From positions 1-64,000 of the forward strand of contig NZ_JAASAG010000005.1 in NCBI RefSeq assembly GCF_012726265.1: a DNA stretch of 64,000 nucleotides. Reading direction: 5' to 3'. Numbering within the stretch: the stretch's first letter is position 1; every line of letters starts with the position of its first letter. Of the stretch, positions 25,048 to 33,632 are shown piece by piece. Under the pieces are notes generated by a model. That model made no database searches. It had not been told where the DNA came from and saw nothing but the letters and a program-made list of their open reading frames with translations. This DNA comes from Streptomyces sp. HNM0575 (GTDB lineage: Bacteria; Actinomycetota; Actinomycetes; Streptomycetales; Streptomycetaceae). The position numbers and the translations under genes were made by a program.

Positions 25048-25884
25048 ATGGGGCCCATGGGAGCGGGCGAGAGCGCACGGCACTGGCGGCATCCGATGCT
25101 GCCGGACGTCGATCTGCTGCACGCCCGTTATCTGCGCAAGACGTTCGCCCGGCACACGCATGACGCCTACGTCATCGGGGCCGTCACCGAGGGCGTGGAG
25201 GCCTTCCGGCAGCGCGGCACCGAGCACCGTGCCGGGCCCGGCGGGCTCGCGCTGATCAACCCCGGCGTCCCGCACTCGGCACACGCGGGCGTTCCGGAGG
25301 GCTGGCGCTACGACGTGCTGTATCCGGCACCCGGACTCGTCGCCCGGATCGCCGCCGAGACCACGCCGCTGCGCGGCACCCCCGGCTTCGTCGCCGCAGT
25401 GGTGCACGACTCCGGGAGCGCCCGTCTCGTCGCCGGCGTGCACCGCGCGGCGGAGGGCGGCCAGCCGCTCGCCGCGGACAGCCTGCTGCGGATCGTGGTG
25501 GCCCGCGTGCTCCGGCTGTACGGCGGCGCGCTCTCGTCGCGCCCCGTCGCCTCTGCGGGCGCCCGTACCGCCGAGCGCGCCCGCGCCGTCCTGGAGGAGC
25601 GGATGGCCGATCCGCCCACCCTGGAGGCGCTCGCGGGCGAGCTGGCTACCGGCACCTTCGCGCTGCTGCGCGCATACCGCGAGCGGTACGGGATGCCGCC
25701 GCACGCCTGGCTGAACGACGCCCGCGTGCACCGGGCGCGGACCCTGCTCGACTCCGGTGTGCCGCCCGCGGAGACCGCCGCGGCGGTGGGCTTCACCGAC
25801 CAGTCGCACCTCAGCCGGCACTTCGGGCGCACCGTGGGCGTACCGCCCGGCGCCTACCAGCGTGAGCGCCTGCGTCCCAGGTGA
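25048..25884 (+). CDS. AraC-family transcriptional regulator
   Basis: The product is 278 aa. An N-terminal AraC_binding cupin (about residues 25-150: FARHTHDAYVIGAVTEG ... LALINPGVPHSA) precedes a double HTH (about 175-275: LATGTFALLRAYRERYGMPP ... VGFTDQSHLSRHFGRTVGVPPGAYQRE). It lies just upstream of azlC/azlD in the same direction and probably controls amino-acid export in response to a small ligand. ATG 25057 (MGAGES) is an equally good start. It diverges from lhr with about 60 bp between the starts. Confidence 0.9.
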   Translation: MGPMGAGESARHWRHPMLPDVDLLHARYLRKTFARHTHDAYVIGAVTEGVEAFRQRGTEHRAGPGGLALINPGVPHSAHAGVPEGWRYDVLYPAPGLVARIAAETTPLRGTPGFVAAVVHDSGSARLVAGVHRAAEGGQPLAADSLLRIVVARVLRLYGGALSSRPVASAGARTAERARAVLEERMADPPTLEALAGELATGTFALLRAYRERYGMPPHAWLNDARVHRARTLLDSGVPPAETAAAVGFTDQSHLSRHFGRTVGVPPGAYQRERLRPR

Positions 25885-25941
25885 ACGGCCCGAACGCATC
25901 GCGTGGAAGTCCTGGCCGCCGCCCGGCGACCGGTCCCCGTA

Positions 25942-25985
25942 GCGCAAAAACGTACAAGACCAGGGCTGTGCGTCCCGGCTAGCGT
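25942..25985 (+). promoter_or_regulatory. Candidate AraC-type operator and leaderless promoter of azlC
   Basis: An unusual A-rich tract, GCGCAAAAACGTACAAGAC (25942-25960), lies in otherwise GC-rich DNA. It is followed 19 bp later by TAGCGT (25980-25985), a good -10 box 7 nt before the GTG at 25993. The tract is a plausible site for the adjacent AraC-family protein; this is inference. Confidence 0.4.
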
Positions 25986-25992
25986 GACGCGC

Positions 25993-26889
25993 GTGCTCGA
26001 ACAGAAGGACGACTCAGACTCTGCCACCGGCCCGCCGCCGGATACGCCGCAGCGTGACCGTGCCGTCGTGCGCGACGCGCTGGGCGTGGGCGTCGCGGTC
26101 GGTCTCTCCGGCTTCGCCTTCGGCGTGACCGCGGTGGAGGCCGGCATCAGCACCGCCCAGGCGTGCGCGCTGAGCCTGCTGGTCTTCACCGGCGCCTCGC
26201 AGTTCGCCCTCGTCGGGGCGCTCGCCGCGGGCGCGGGACCGCTCACCGCCGCGGCCGGTGCGTTCTTCCTCGGCGTGCGGAACGCCTTCTACGGTCTGCG
26301 GCTCGCCGCACTGCTGCGGCTGCCGCGTGCCGTACGTCCGCTCGCCGCCCACATGGTCATCGACGAGACGGCGGCGGTCACCCTCGCACAGCGGACCCGG
26401 CGCAGCGCCCGCATCGGCTTCACCGTCACCGGCGTGACGGTCTTCGTCCTGTGGAACCTCACCACGCTGCTCGGTGCGCTCGGGGCGGGCGCACTGGGCG
26501 ACACCGCGACATGGGGACTGGACGCGGCCGGTCCCGCGGTCTTCCTCGCGCTGCTGGCGCCCATGCTCCGTACCGGCGCGGCCCGCGCGACCGCGGCTCT
26601 GGGCGCGGCACTCGGCCTCGGGCTGCTGCCCGTACTGCCGGGCGGAGTGCCGGTGCTGCTCGCGGCGCTGGCGGCACCGGCCGTGCTGCTGGCGCAGGGG
26701 CTGAGGGACAGGCGGCGGGGGCGGAAGCCGGGCGGCGGCTGCGCAGCGTCGGAGGACGGGATCGGCACCGGCACCGGTACCGAGGAGGCCACCGGTACCG
26801 CGGAGGCCACCGGCACCGAGGAGGCCACCGTCCCCGAGGAGGCCCCCGGTTCCGAGGACGGCGCCGGGCCGGGGGAGGGGCGGCTGTGA
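25993..26889 (+). CDS. azlC: AzlC-family branched-chain amino acid exporter, large subunit
   Basis: The product is 298 aa. AzlC/YgaZ proteins pair with AzlD/YgaH to export valine, isoleucine, leucine or analogues. The conserved start of the domain is present (GVAVGLSGFAFGVTAVEAG, then LVFTGASQFALVGAL). Around seven membrane helices lie between residues 30 and 230. The C-terminal tail carries a T/G/E-rich repeat (GTGTEEATG-like units, encoded about 26763-26850) of unknown use. GTG 25993 was chosen because a -10 box lies 7 nt upstream; GTG 25984 is alternative. The stop overlaps the azlD GTG. Confidence 0.88.
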   Translation: MLEQKDDSDSATGPPPDTPQRDRAVVRDALGVGVAVGLSGFAFGVTAVEAGISTAQACALSLLVFTGASQFALVGALAAGAGPLTAAAGAFFLGVRNAFYGLRLAALLRLPRAVRPLAAHMVIDETAAVTLAQRTRRSARIGFTVTGVTVFVLWNLTTLLGALGAGALGDTATWGLDAAGPAVFLALLAPMLRTGAARATAALGAALGLGLLPVLPGGVPVLLAALAAPAVLLAQGLRDRRRGRKPGGGCAASEDGIGTGTGTEEATGTAEATGTEEATVPEEAPGSEDGAGPGEGRL

Positions 26890-27200
26890 GCGTGTGGATC
26901 GCCGTCGGCGTGACGGCCCTCGGCTGCTACGCCGCGAAGCTGCTGGGGCTGTCCGTGCCGCAGGGCATGCTTGAACACCCCTTCGTCAAGCGGCTCGTGA
27001 CGCTGCTTCCGGTCGCGCTGCTCGCCGCGCTGACGGCGCAGCAGACCTTCGGCGACGGCGGCTCGCTGCTGTTGGACGCGAGGGCCGCCGGGCTCGGGGC
27101 GGCGGCGGTGACGCTGGTGCTGCGGGCTCCCTTCCTGGTGGTCATCGCCACGGCGGTGCTGGTCACCGCGGCGGTACGGGCGCTGGGATGGGGCGCATGA
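26886..27200 (+). CDS. azlD: AzlD-family branched-chain amino acid exporter, small subunit
   Basis: The product is 104 aa with four hydrophobic segments (VWIAVGVTALGCYAAKLLG, the LVTLLPVALLAALTAQQ segment, a middle helix, and FLVVIATAVLVTAAVRAL). This is the normal AzlD size and layout. The GTG start overlaps the azlC stop (GTGA), so translation is coupled and equal amounts are likely. Confidence 0.88.
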   Translation: MSVWIAVGVTALGCYAAKLLGLSVPQGMLEHPFVKRLVTLLPVALLAALTAQQTFGDGGSLLLDARAAGLGAAAVTLVLRAPFLVVIATAVLVTAAVRALGWGA

Positions 27201-27281
27201 GGAGCGGGGAGCCGGGTCCGGAGCCGGGGGCCGTGTACGGCGGGCGCACGGCAGGCCGGGCCGGGGCTGGATACTGGACCC

Positions 27282-27476
27282 ATGCGGTTGACTGACTTCT
27301 GGCAGCGGATGGCGGAGCACTTCGGCGAGACCTACGCGGACTCCTTCGCCCGTGACCATGTGATGTCGGAGCTCGGCGGCCGTACGGTGCACGAGGCCCT
27401 GGCGGCCGGCTGGGACGCGAAGGACATCTGGCGCACCGTCTGCGCCGTCATGGACGTGCCCGCAGAGAAGCGGTGA
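27282..27476 (+). CDS. DUF3046 family protein
   Basis: The product is a 64-aa conserved actinobacterial protein: MRLTDFWQRMAEHFGETYA, then FARDHVMSELGGRTV, and a C-terminal DIWRTVCAVMDVP. It is all helical and of unknown function. DUF3046 genes lie just upstream of recA in many actinomycetes, as here (245 bp before the recA start). Confidence 0.9.
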   Translation: MRLTDFWQRMAEHFGETYADSFARDHVMSELGGRTVHEALAAGWDAKDIWRTVCAVMDVPAEKR

Positions 27477-27563
27477 ACGCCGTACGGGCGGCAGCGTCAG
27501 CCCGGCCCAACTCGCCCTTTTGAACAGGGATTTCGTGAGTTGTCCACAGATTTTCAGAGTGGG

Positions 27564-27589
27564 TTGACGTAAAAATCGAACATCGATTC
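27564..27589 (+). promoter_or_regulatory. recA promoter with LexA/SOS box
   Basis: TTGACG at 27564-27569 is a strong -35 box. TCGAACATCGATTC at 27576-27589 resembles the actinobacterial SOS box (consensus TCGAAC-N4-GTTCGA), with a perfect left half and a degenerate right half. It lies in the spacer where LexA would block RNA polymerase. The -10 box is not clear (TTATGG near 27591). The rest of the 27477-27720 gap shows no gene. Confidence 0.7.
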
Positions 27590-27720
27590 TTATGGAGGCC
27601 CTGGCGGGTACTCCCGCTCCGGCCTTCCGGCCGGGGAGCGGGGAGCCGGGCCGATTGTCAGTGGCAGACGCTAGCGTCGTGGACGTGAAGCGATCGACTC
27701 AAGCAAACCGGGTGGCACCC

Positions 27721-28854
27721 ATGGCAGAAACCGACCGCGAGAAGGCGCTCGAAACCGCCCTCGCGCAGATTGAGCGGCAGTTCGGCAAGGGCGCCGTGAT
27801 GCGCATGGGGGAGCGGCCGAACGAGCCGGTCGAGGTCATCCCCACCGGGTCCACCGCTCTCGACGTCGCACTCGGCGCCGGAGGTCTCCCCCGCGGCCGC
27901 GTGGTGGAGGTGTACGGGCCGGAGTCCTCCGGCAAGACGACCCTGACGCTGCACGCGGTGGCCAACGCGCAGAAGGGCGGCGGCACCGTCGCGTTCGTCG
28001 ACGCCGAGCACGCGCTCGACCCGGAGTACGCGAAGAAGCTCGGCGTCGACACGGACGCGCTGATCCTCTCCCAGCCGGACAACGGCGAACAGGCCCTGGA
28101 AATCACGGACATGCTCATCCGCTCCGGCGCGCTCGACCTGATCGTCATCGACTCCGTCGCCGCGCTCGTGCCGCGTGCGGAGATCGAGGGCGAGATGGGC
28201 GACTCGCATGTGGGTCTCCAGGCCCGGCTGATGAGCCAGGCGCTGCGGAAGATCACCGGTGCGCTCAACCACTCCAAGACCACGGCGATCTTCATCAACC
28301 AGCTGCGTGAGAAGGTCGGGGTCATGTTCGGGTCGCCGGAGACCACGACCGGCGGCCGGGCGCTGAAGTTCTACGCATCCGTGCGGCTCGACATCCGCCG
28401 GATCGAGACGCTCAAGGACGGCACCGACGCGGTGGGCAACCGCACCCGGGTCAAGGTCGTGAAGAACAAGGTCGCACCGCCGTTCAAGCAGGCCGAGTTC
28501 GACATCCTCTACGGACAGGGCATCAGCCGCGAGGGCGGGCTGATCGACATGGGCGTGGAGAACGGCTTCATCCGCAAGTCCGGCGCCTGGTACACGTACG
28601 AGGGCGATCAGCTGGGCCAGGGCAAGGAGAACGCCCGCAACTTCCTGCGTGACAACCCCGATCTGGCCAACGAGATCGAGAAGAAGATCAAGGAGAAGCT
28701 GGGCATCGGTGTGGCGCCGGAGGAGCCCGGCGGCGAGCCGGGTGCCGATGCCGCCGGCGCGGCCGTGCCTCCCGCTGACGGGGCGGTCGACGCGGGGAAG
28801 GCGGCGCCGGTGTCGAAGGCGAAGGCTCCCAAGTCGGCTGCCACGAAGAGCTGA
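27721..28854 (+). CDS. recA: Recombinase RecA
   Basis: This is the ATP-dependent DNA strand-exchange protein and LexA co-protease. The product is 377 aa, the usual streptomycete length. Walker A is GPESSGKTT (K72), Walker [14 protein letters not shown]. Loop L1 is [16 protein letters not shown], and loop L2 lies after [16 protein letters not shown]. The A/G/K-rich C-terminal tail is typical. ATG 27721 begins the conserved [11 protein letters not shown]. An in-frame upstream extension to 27592 covers the promoter and is not coding. recX follows after 3 bp. Confidence 0.97.
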   Translation: MAETDREKALETALAQIERQFGKGAVMRMGERPNEPVEVIPTGSTALDVALGAGGLPRGRVVEVYGPESSGKTTLTLHAVANAQKGGGTVAFVDAEHALDPEYAKKLGVDTDALILSQPDNGEQALEITDMLIRSGALDLIVIDSVAALVPRAEIEGEMGDSHVGLQARLMSQALRKITGALNHSKTTAIFINQLREKVGVMFGSPETTTGGRALKFYASVRLDIRRIETLKDGTDAVGNRTRVKVVKNKVAPPFKQAEFDILYGQGISREGGLIDMGVENGFIRKSGAWYTYEGDQLGQGKENARNFLRDNPDLANEIEKKIKEKLGIGVAPEEPGGEPGADAAGAAVPPADGAVDAGKAAPVSKAKAPKSAATKS

Positions 28855-28857
28855 TCC

Positions 28858-29670
28858 GTGACGCGGCGCACGCCATGGCCGGATCAAGACAGCGGTGGCC
28901 CCACTTCGTCGAGGGCCGAGGTGGGGTCACCGCGCAAGTCCCGTAGGTCACGCGGACGTTCGTCCGGTGGTCCGCTGCGCTCGGACGAGGGTGAGCCGTC
29001 CTCCGACGACGCCGAGGAGGGGGAGTACCCGGGCCCTGGGTACGGGGACGACGGCGACAGAGAGGACGGCGACGGCGATCCGGATGGCGATGGGGAAGCC
29101 GGCAGCCGGAAGGGCAGGGGTGGTACGCCGGGGCCGGGCAGTGATCCGGCGAAGGATCCGCCGAAGGACCCGGTGGAGCAGGCGCGGTCGATTTGTCTGA
29201 GACTGCTCACCGGTACGCCGAGGACGCGGCAGCAGCTCGCCGGCGCCCTGCGTAAACGGGAGATCCCCGACGAGGCCGCCGAAGAGGTGCTTTCGCGCTT
29301 CGAGGAGGTCGGGCTGATCGACGACGTCGCCTTCGCGGACGCGTGGGTGGAGTCCCGCCATCACAGCCGTGGGCTCGCGCGGGGGGCGCTCGCTCGTGAG
29401 CTGCGTACCAAGGGCGTGGACTCCCAGGTCATCGAGGACGCCGTGGGCCAACTCGACGCGGAGCGCGAGGCGGAGACGGCACGCGCTCTGGTGGAGGGCA
29501 AGCTGCGCTCCACCAGGGGGCTGGACCGGGAGAAGCGCATACGACGCCTCGCCGGGATGCTCGCTCGCAGGGGGTACGGGGAGGGGCTGGCGCTGCGGGT
29601 CGTACGGCAGGCGCTGGAGGAAGAGGGAGAGGACTCCGAGGCGCTGGACCGGTATCTGCCGGACGAGTAG
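28858..29670 (+). CDS. recX: Regulatory protein RecX
   Basis: RecX binds RecA filaments and limits their growth. The product is 270 aa. The core is residues about 100-265 with three tandem three-helix repeats (EQARSICLRLLTGTPRTRQQL ... RFEEVGLIDDVAFADAWVE ... LARRGYGEGLALRVVRQ). The first 100 aa are D/G/E-rich and disordered, much longer than in E. coli RecX (166 aa) but common in streptomycetes. GTG 28858 starts 3 bp after the recA stop, so the pair is one transcript. Confidence 0.92.
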   Translation: MTRRTPWPDQDSGGPTSSRAEVGSPRKSRRSRGRSSGGPLRSDEGEPSSDDAEEGEYPGPGYGDDGDREDGDGDPDGDGEAGSRKGRGGTPGPGSDPAKDPPKDPVEQARSICLRLLTGTPRTRQQLAGALRKREIPDEAAEEVLSRFEEVGLIDDVAFADAWVESRHHSRGLARGALARELRTKGVDSQVIEDAVGQLDAEREAETARALVEGKLRSTRGLDREKRIRRLAGMLARRGYGEGLALRVVRQALEEEGEDSEALDRYLPDE

Positions 29671-29743
29671 CCGCGGTGCTCGCCCGGCCGCAACTCCTCC
29701 CCGTCTCCTTGCACTTCGGCACTCCCGCGGACGGCGCCTCGGC

Positions 29744-31633
29744 CTAACGGCGTGCCCCGCGGGAGGGGGCGGGGGGGCGGTGATCCGGCAGGGTGCCGCC
29801 GCGTACCGCGTCGGCGACCGATCTCAACTGGGCGGTGCGCGGGCCCGGCAGGGCCGCCACCAGATGACCGTCGGGCCGTATCATCAGCAGGGTGTGCGCC
29901 GCGGCGCCCGGATACTCCTCCGTCACCAGCAGCCTGGCCTTGAGGGGCAACGCGCCGACGGCGGCGGCGAGTTCGGGCATCATGCCCGCCGAGAGCCAGT
30001 GGCGGCTGTCCCACACGGCGGTGCCGGGTGCGACGAGCAGCACCGTGAGCTCGCAGTCCGGGCCCGTGAGTTGCTCGCGAAGCCGTCCGCGCTCCCCGTT
30101 CAGCGCGATCACGGGCACGTCGGCGACGGGCGCCCCGGGCGGCGTCTCGACGGGCACGGTGTCGACGGCGTTCCGCGGAGGGGTGAGCGGCGAGCCCCGG
30201 TACACGGCGGGTGCGCCCAGCAGCCCGCGTCCCAGGTGACCGTCCGTCAGCAGCTCCAGCGGGGTGCGGGAGCCGCCGCCCGGCAGCATCGACCGCAGCC
30301 CTCCGCCCTCCCGGCGTACCAGGGGCAGGGCCTGGTCGACGGCGCGCAGCCGGGCTCCGACGGCGCCGCGCCGTTCCGACTCGTAGCTGTCCAGGAGGAC
30401 TTCGACCGCGTCGCGGTCGACGCGGGGTCCACGTACGCCGTTGGCTTCGTGCCAGGCCATTGCGAGTTTCCAGGCGAGGTTCGCGGCGTCGCGCAGCCCT
30501 TCGTCCACGGACTGGACGCCGAGCGCGCCGACGAGATGGGCCGCGTCGCCCGCGAGGAACGTGCGCTGCACGCGCCAGCGGCGGGCGAGGCGCTGGTGGG
30601 AGGTGTACACGCCGGTGTCGAGGAGCTCGTACGGCGCGGCCTCACCCGTGGAGCCGGCAGCGGCCCCCGCACCGGCCCCCGCACCCGCACCGGCAACGGT
30701 GCCCGCGCCCGAACCGGCACCGGCTCCCGCGCCACCTCCGTCCGCGTGCCACTGTCCGAGCGTGTCGTGGATGCGTTCCAACAGGGCTTCCGGCGTGACG
30801 AGTTCGCCGCGCGGCGGAAGCAGCCAGTCCAGCCGCCACGCCCCGTCCGGCAGCGGGCGGGCCGTCACCTCCGTCTGCGGTACGGATCCCGCCGGGCCCG
30901 TCCGTCCGGCGCCTCCTCCGCCACCCAGTTCACGGTGCAGCAGGGCCTGTTCACCCCAGGGAAGCTCCGTCCGCAGCGCCGCGACCGCGTGCCGTTCGAC
31001 GGCGGTGCGGCCCGCGAATCCCACACCGAGGAGTTTCCTCACGGTCGATCGCGCCCCGTCGCAGCCGACCAGATAGCTGCCGCGCCACCAGGTGCCGCCA
31101 CGGGCCGCCGCACGGGAGTCGCCATGCGCACCGGAACCGCCCGGCCCGCCGGATCCGGAGTCCCCTTCGCCGCCGCCGTCCTCGTCGCCAGCCGGCAGGA
31201 GTGCCCCGCGTGGTCTGGTGTGCGCGGTGACCCCGGTCGCGTCCTGCTCGATGATGTCGACGTGGCTGCGCGTGACGATCTGGGCGAGCCGCTCCTTCCC
31301 GATCGCGGCACGAAGACCCCGTTCCAGCTCGTGCTGTTCCACATGGACCGGGGAGGTCTCGTCGGTCAACTCGACGTCCTGGACGAGCTGCCGGCGGCGC
31401 CGTGTGCTCCAGCGGGTCCAGCGGGCGCAAGGAACGGTGGTGTGCGGGGCGGTCAACGCCGTGAGCCATGAGGCAGTGTCGGGGCGGAGGACACAGCTGC
31501 GGGCCGCACGCACGGTCGCTTCGCCGTGGCCGTTGTCCAGCACGAGTGACGGCACTCCCGACTTCGCGAGTGCCAGTGACAGGGCGAGTCCGGCCGGCCC
31601 CGCGCCGACGACGATGACTTCGGACTCGCTCAC
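29744..31633 (-). CDS. FAD-dependent aromatic hydroxylase-type monooxygenase
   Basis: The product is 629 aa of the PheA/TetX (FAD_binding_3) class. The N-terminal Rossmann motif is VIVVGAGPAGLALS. The DG motif is VGCDGARSTVRKLLG. The GD motif is FLAGDAAHLVGALGVQSVDE. A C-terminal thioredoxin-like domain without catalytic cysteines (about 530-629) is typical for resistance or polyketide-tailoring members. Two glycine-rich inserts are unusual: a G/D/S stretch near residues 165-190 and a G-A repeat near 335-360. GTG 31633 has GGAGAG 6 nt upstream. No biosynthetic cluster surrounds it, so the substrate is unknown; antibiotic inactivation (rifamycin- or tetracycline-type) is one possibility. Confidence 0.85.
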   Translation of the reverse strand: MSESEVIVVGAGPAGLALSLALAKSGVPSLVLDNGHGEATVRAARSCVLRPDTASWLTALTAPHTTVPCARWTRWSTRRRRQLVQDVELTDETSPVHVEQHELERGLRAAIGKERLAQIVTRSHVDIIEQDATGVTAHTRPRGALLPAGDEDGGGEGDSGSGGPGGSGAHGDSRAAARGGTWWRGSYLVGCDGARSTVRKLLGVGFAGRTAVERHAVAALRTELPWGEQALLHRELGGGGGAGRTGPAGSVPQTEVTARPLPDGAWRLDWLLPPRGELVTPEALLERIHDTLGQWHADGGGAGAGAGSGAGTVAGAGAGAGAGAAAGSTGEAAPYELLDTGVYTSHQRLARRWRVQRTFLAGDAAHLVGALGVQSVDEGLRDAANLAWKLAMAWHEANGVRGPRVDRDAVEVLLDSYESERRGAVGARLRAVDQALPLVRREGGGLRSMLPGGGSRTPLELLTDGHLGRGLLGAPAVYRGSPLTPPRNAVDTVPVETPPGAPVADVPVIALNGERGRLREQLTGPDCELTVLLVAPGTAVWDSRHWLSAGMMPELAAAVGALPLKARLLVTEEYPGAAAHTLLMIRPDGHLVAALPGPRTAQLRSVADAVRGGTLPDHRPPAPSRGARR

Positions 31634-31960
31634 GCGCTGCTCTCCGAGCGGTGCCGGGCACCGCGGACCGCCCGGCCCGCACCGGCGGTTGAGAAGGCGG
31701 AAGCGGAAGCGGGTGGAGCACAGTGCGCGATCACGAAACGTATGCAACCCAGTGCCAGGTCACGCGTCAAGCTGAGCCGGAACGGCGGGAGCGGCGGCCC
31801 GGACAGACCGTGACAAGTCCAGGCCGCCGCCCCTGAGTTCGGCTCGCGCGCTCCAGCCCGTCCCTCTCCCCGGCTCTCCGGGCCCGCGCGCTCCGCGTCC
31901 GGCAGCTTTCCGCGTCCGCTCGCCCTCCGCCCGCGTTCCGTGAGCACGGGCGGCCCGGCG

Positions 31961-32833
31961 TCAGGCCGCGGGCCCCGCGCCGCCGCCCATGTCTGGTGCC
32001 GCGGTCTGCGCCTCGGCCACCTGGATGCCGGTCTTGGCGCGGCGTCCGCGCCGCTCGATCCAGTTCGCGAGTGCGGACAGGGCGAGGCACATGGCGACGT
32101 AGATGGCGCCGAAGACCAGCACGACGGGCACGTACGGGTTCTCCCCGTCGACGAGGATGGTGCTGGCCAACTGCCGTCCGGCGTAGAGCAGTTCCTCGTA
32201 GGTGATGACGAAGCCGAGCGAGGTGTCCTTCAGCGTCACGACGAGCTGGCTGACGATCGTCGGCAGCATGGACCGTACGGCCTGCGGGATGAGGACCGTC
32301 GTCATCACCTGGGTCTTGCTCATGCCCAGCGCGTACGCGGCCTCGGTCTGCCCCTTGGGCACCGCGAGGATTCCGGCGCGCAGCACCTCGGCCTGCACCG
32401 CGCCGTTGTACAGCGTGAGGCCCAGGACCACCGCCCACAGCGGCTCGCTGGTGAAGAAGCCGACCCACAGCACGTAGATGGTGATCAGCAGGGGCACGGC
32501 GCGGAACAGTTCGATGACGCCGGTCGCGGCCCAGCTGACGGGCCTGTGGTCGGACAGCCGCGCCACGGCGAGCAGTGCGGCGAGCACCAGCGACAGCACG
32601 CCCGCCATCGCGAAGGCCTGAAGGGTGCTGATGATGCCCTCGGCGATGGAGTTGCGTACGCCCTGGTAGTTGAAGATGTCCCACATCGCGCCGTTCAGCT
32701 GGCCCTTGGCCGCCAGCCGGTAGACGACGAAGGCGAGGAGAGCGAGGAGCACGGCGGTGCCGACGACGGCGTAAGTGCGGTTGCGCGCGCGGGCCTTGGG
32801 ACCCGGTGCGTCGAAGAGTACGGACGAGCTCAT
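31961..32833 (-). CDS. gluD: Glutamate ABC transporter, permease (GluD)
   Basis: The product is 290 aa. It is a polar amino acid permease of the HisMQ family with about five or six membrane helices. The EAA loop (EVLRAGILAVPKGQTEAA, then ALGMSKTQ) contacts the ATPase. The long N-terminal stretch before the first helix (about 40 aa) and the C-terminal T/A/G tail are normal for GluD. ATG 32833 overlaps the gluC stop (ATGA). It is the last gene of gluABCD. Confidence 0.9.
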   Translation of the reverse strand: MSSSVLFDAPGPKARARNRTYAVVGTAVLLALLAFVVYRLAAKGQLNGAMWDIFNYQGVRNSIAEGIISTLQAFAMAGVLSLVLAALLAVARLSDHRPVSWAATGVIELFRAVPLLITIYVLWVGFFTSEPLWAVVLGLTLYNGAVQAEVLRAGILAVPKGQTEAAYALGMSKTQVMTTVLIPQAVRSMLPTIVSQLVVTLKDTSLGFVITYEELLYAGRQLASTILVDGENPYVPVVLVFGAIYVAMCLALSALANWIERRGRRAKTGIQVAEAQTAAPDMGGGAGPAA

Positions 32834-33477
32834 CGGGCGACCTCCAGCCTGCGCTCCAGCAACCGGAAGAGGCCGCTGATCAGGAAGACGAGCACGAGGT
32901 AGGCGAGGGCCACCCAGACGAAGATGACCATGACGTTGTAGCCCTTGTCGCTCAGCACCTTCTGGACGCTGAAGAGCTCGGGGTTGTTGAAGGCGCCGGC
33001 GATAGCGGAGTTCTTGGTGAGGGCGATCATGATGCTGCTCAGCGGCGGGATCACGGTCCGGGTCGCCTGCGGGAGCACCACCATGCGGAGCGTCTGCACG
33101 AAGGTCATGCCCAGGCTGCGGGCGGCCTCCGCCTGCCCGAGCGGCACGGTGCTGATGCCGGAGCGCACCGCCTCGCACACGAACGACGAGGTGTAGAAGC
33201 CCAGCGCCAGCACGCCCAGGATGTACGTGCTGATGCCGGGGAAGGCTATTTGCGGCAGTACGAAGAAGGCCACGAGGAACAGCAGCGTCAGTGGGGTGTT
33301 GCGCAGCACCGTGACCCACGCGGTGCCGAACGCGCGCAGCGGCGGCACCGGCGAGACCCGGAAGCCGGCTATCAGCACGCCGAGCACGAGGGAGAGCGCG
33401 GCGCTGGCCGCGGTCAGAGAGACCGTTCCGATGAATCCGTCTCGGAACAGGTCCAGGTGGTCGAGCAGAACATTCAT
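32830..33477 (-). CDS. gluC: Glutamate ABC transporter, permease (GluC)
   Basis: The product is 215 aa, a HisMQ-type permease starting MNVLLDHLDLFRDGF. It has about five membrane helices and the EAA loop VRSGISTVPLGQAEAARSLG. It forms the membrane channel together with GluD. The gene lies 155 bp after gluB and overlaps gluD by 4 bp. Confidence 0.9.
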   Translation of the reverse strand: MNVLLDHLDLFRDGFIGTVSLTAASAALSLVLGVLIAGFRVSPVPPLRAFGTAWVTVLRNTPLTLLFLVAFFVLPQIAFPGISTYILGVLALGFYTSSFVCEAVRSGISTVPLGQAEAARSLGMTFVQTLRMVVLPQATRTVIPPLSSIMIALTKNSAIAGAFNNPELFSVQKVLSDKGYNVMVIFVWVALAYLVLVFLISGLFRLLERRLEVAR

Positions 33478-33632
33478 GGGGTCTCCGCAGGGCGGTCAGG
33501 GAAGACCGCGTCCCGTACGCCCGCCCGTGCTTGGAAGGGCGTACGGGACGCGGGTGGCGCGCCGGGCGGCCGGAGCCGCGCCGACGGGCGCCGGCTCCGA
33601 GCCGTCGGCTCTCGAGCCTCGGCGCTGAGCCG

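Noticed and set aside
27592..27720. Upstream in-frame extension of recA
   Set aside because: It covers the region just after the SOS box and promoter and lacks RecA homology; the conserved start is MAETDREK.
29722..29765. Inverted repeat CTCCCGCGG/CCGCGGGAG between recX and the monooxygenase
   Set aside because: The loop is about 26 nt and one arm lies inside the coding end of the monooxygenase; too weak to call a terminator.
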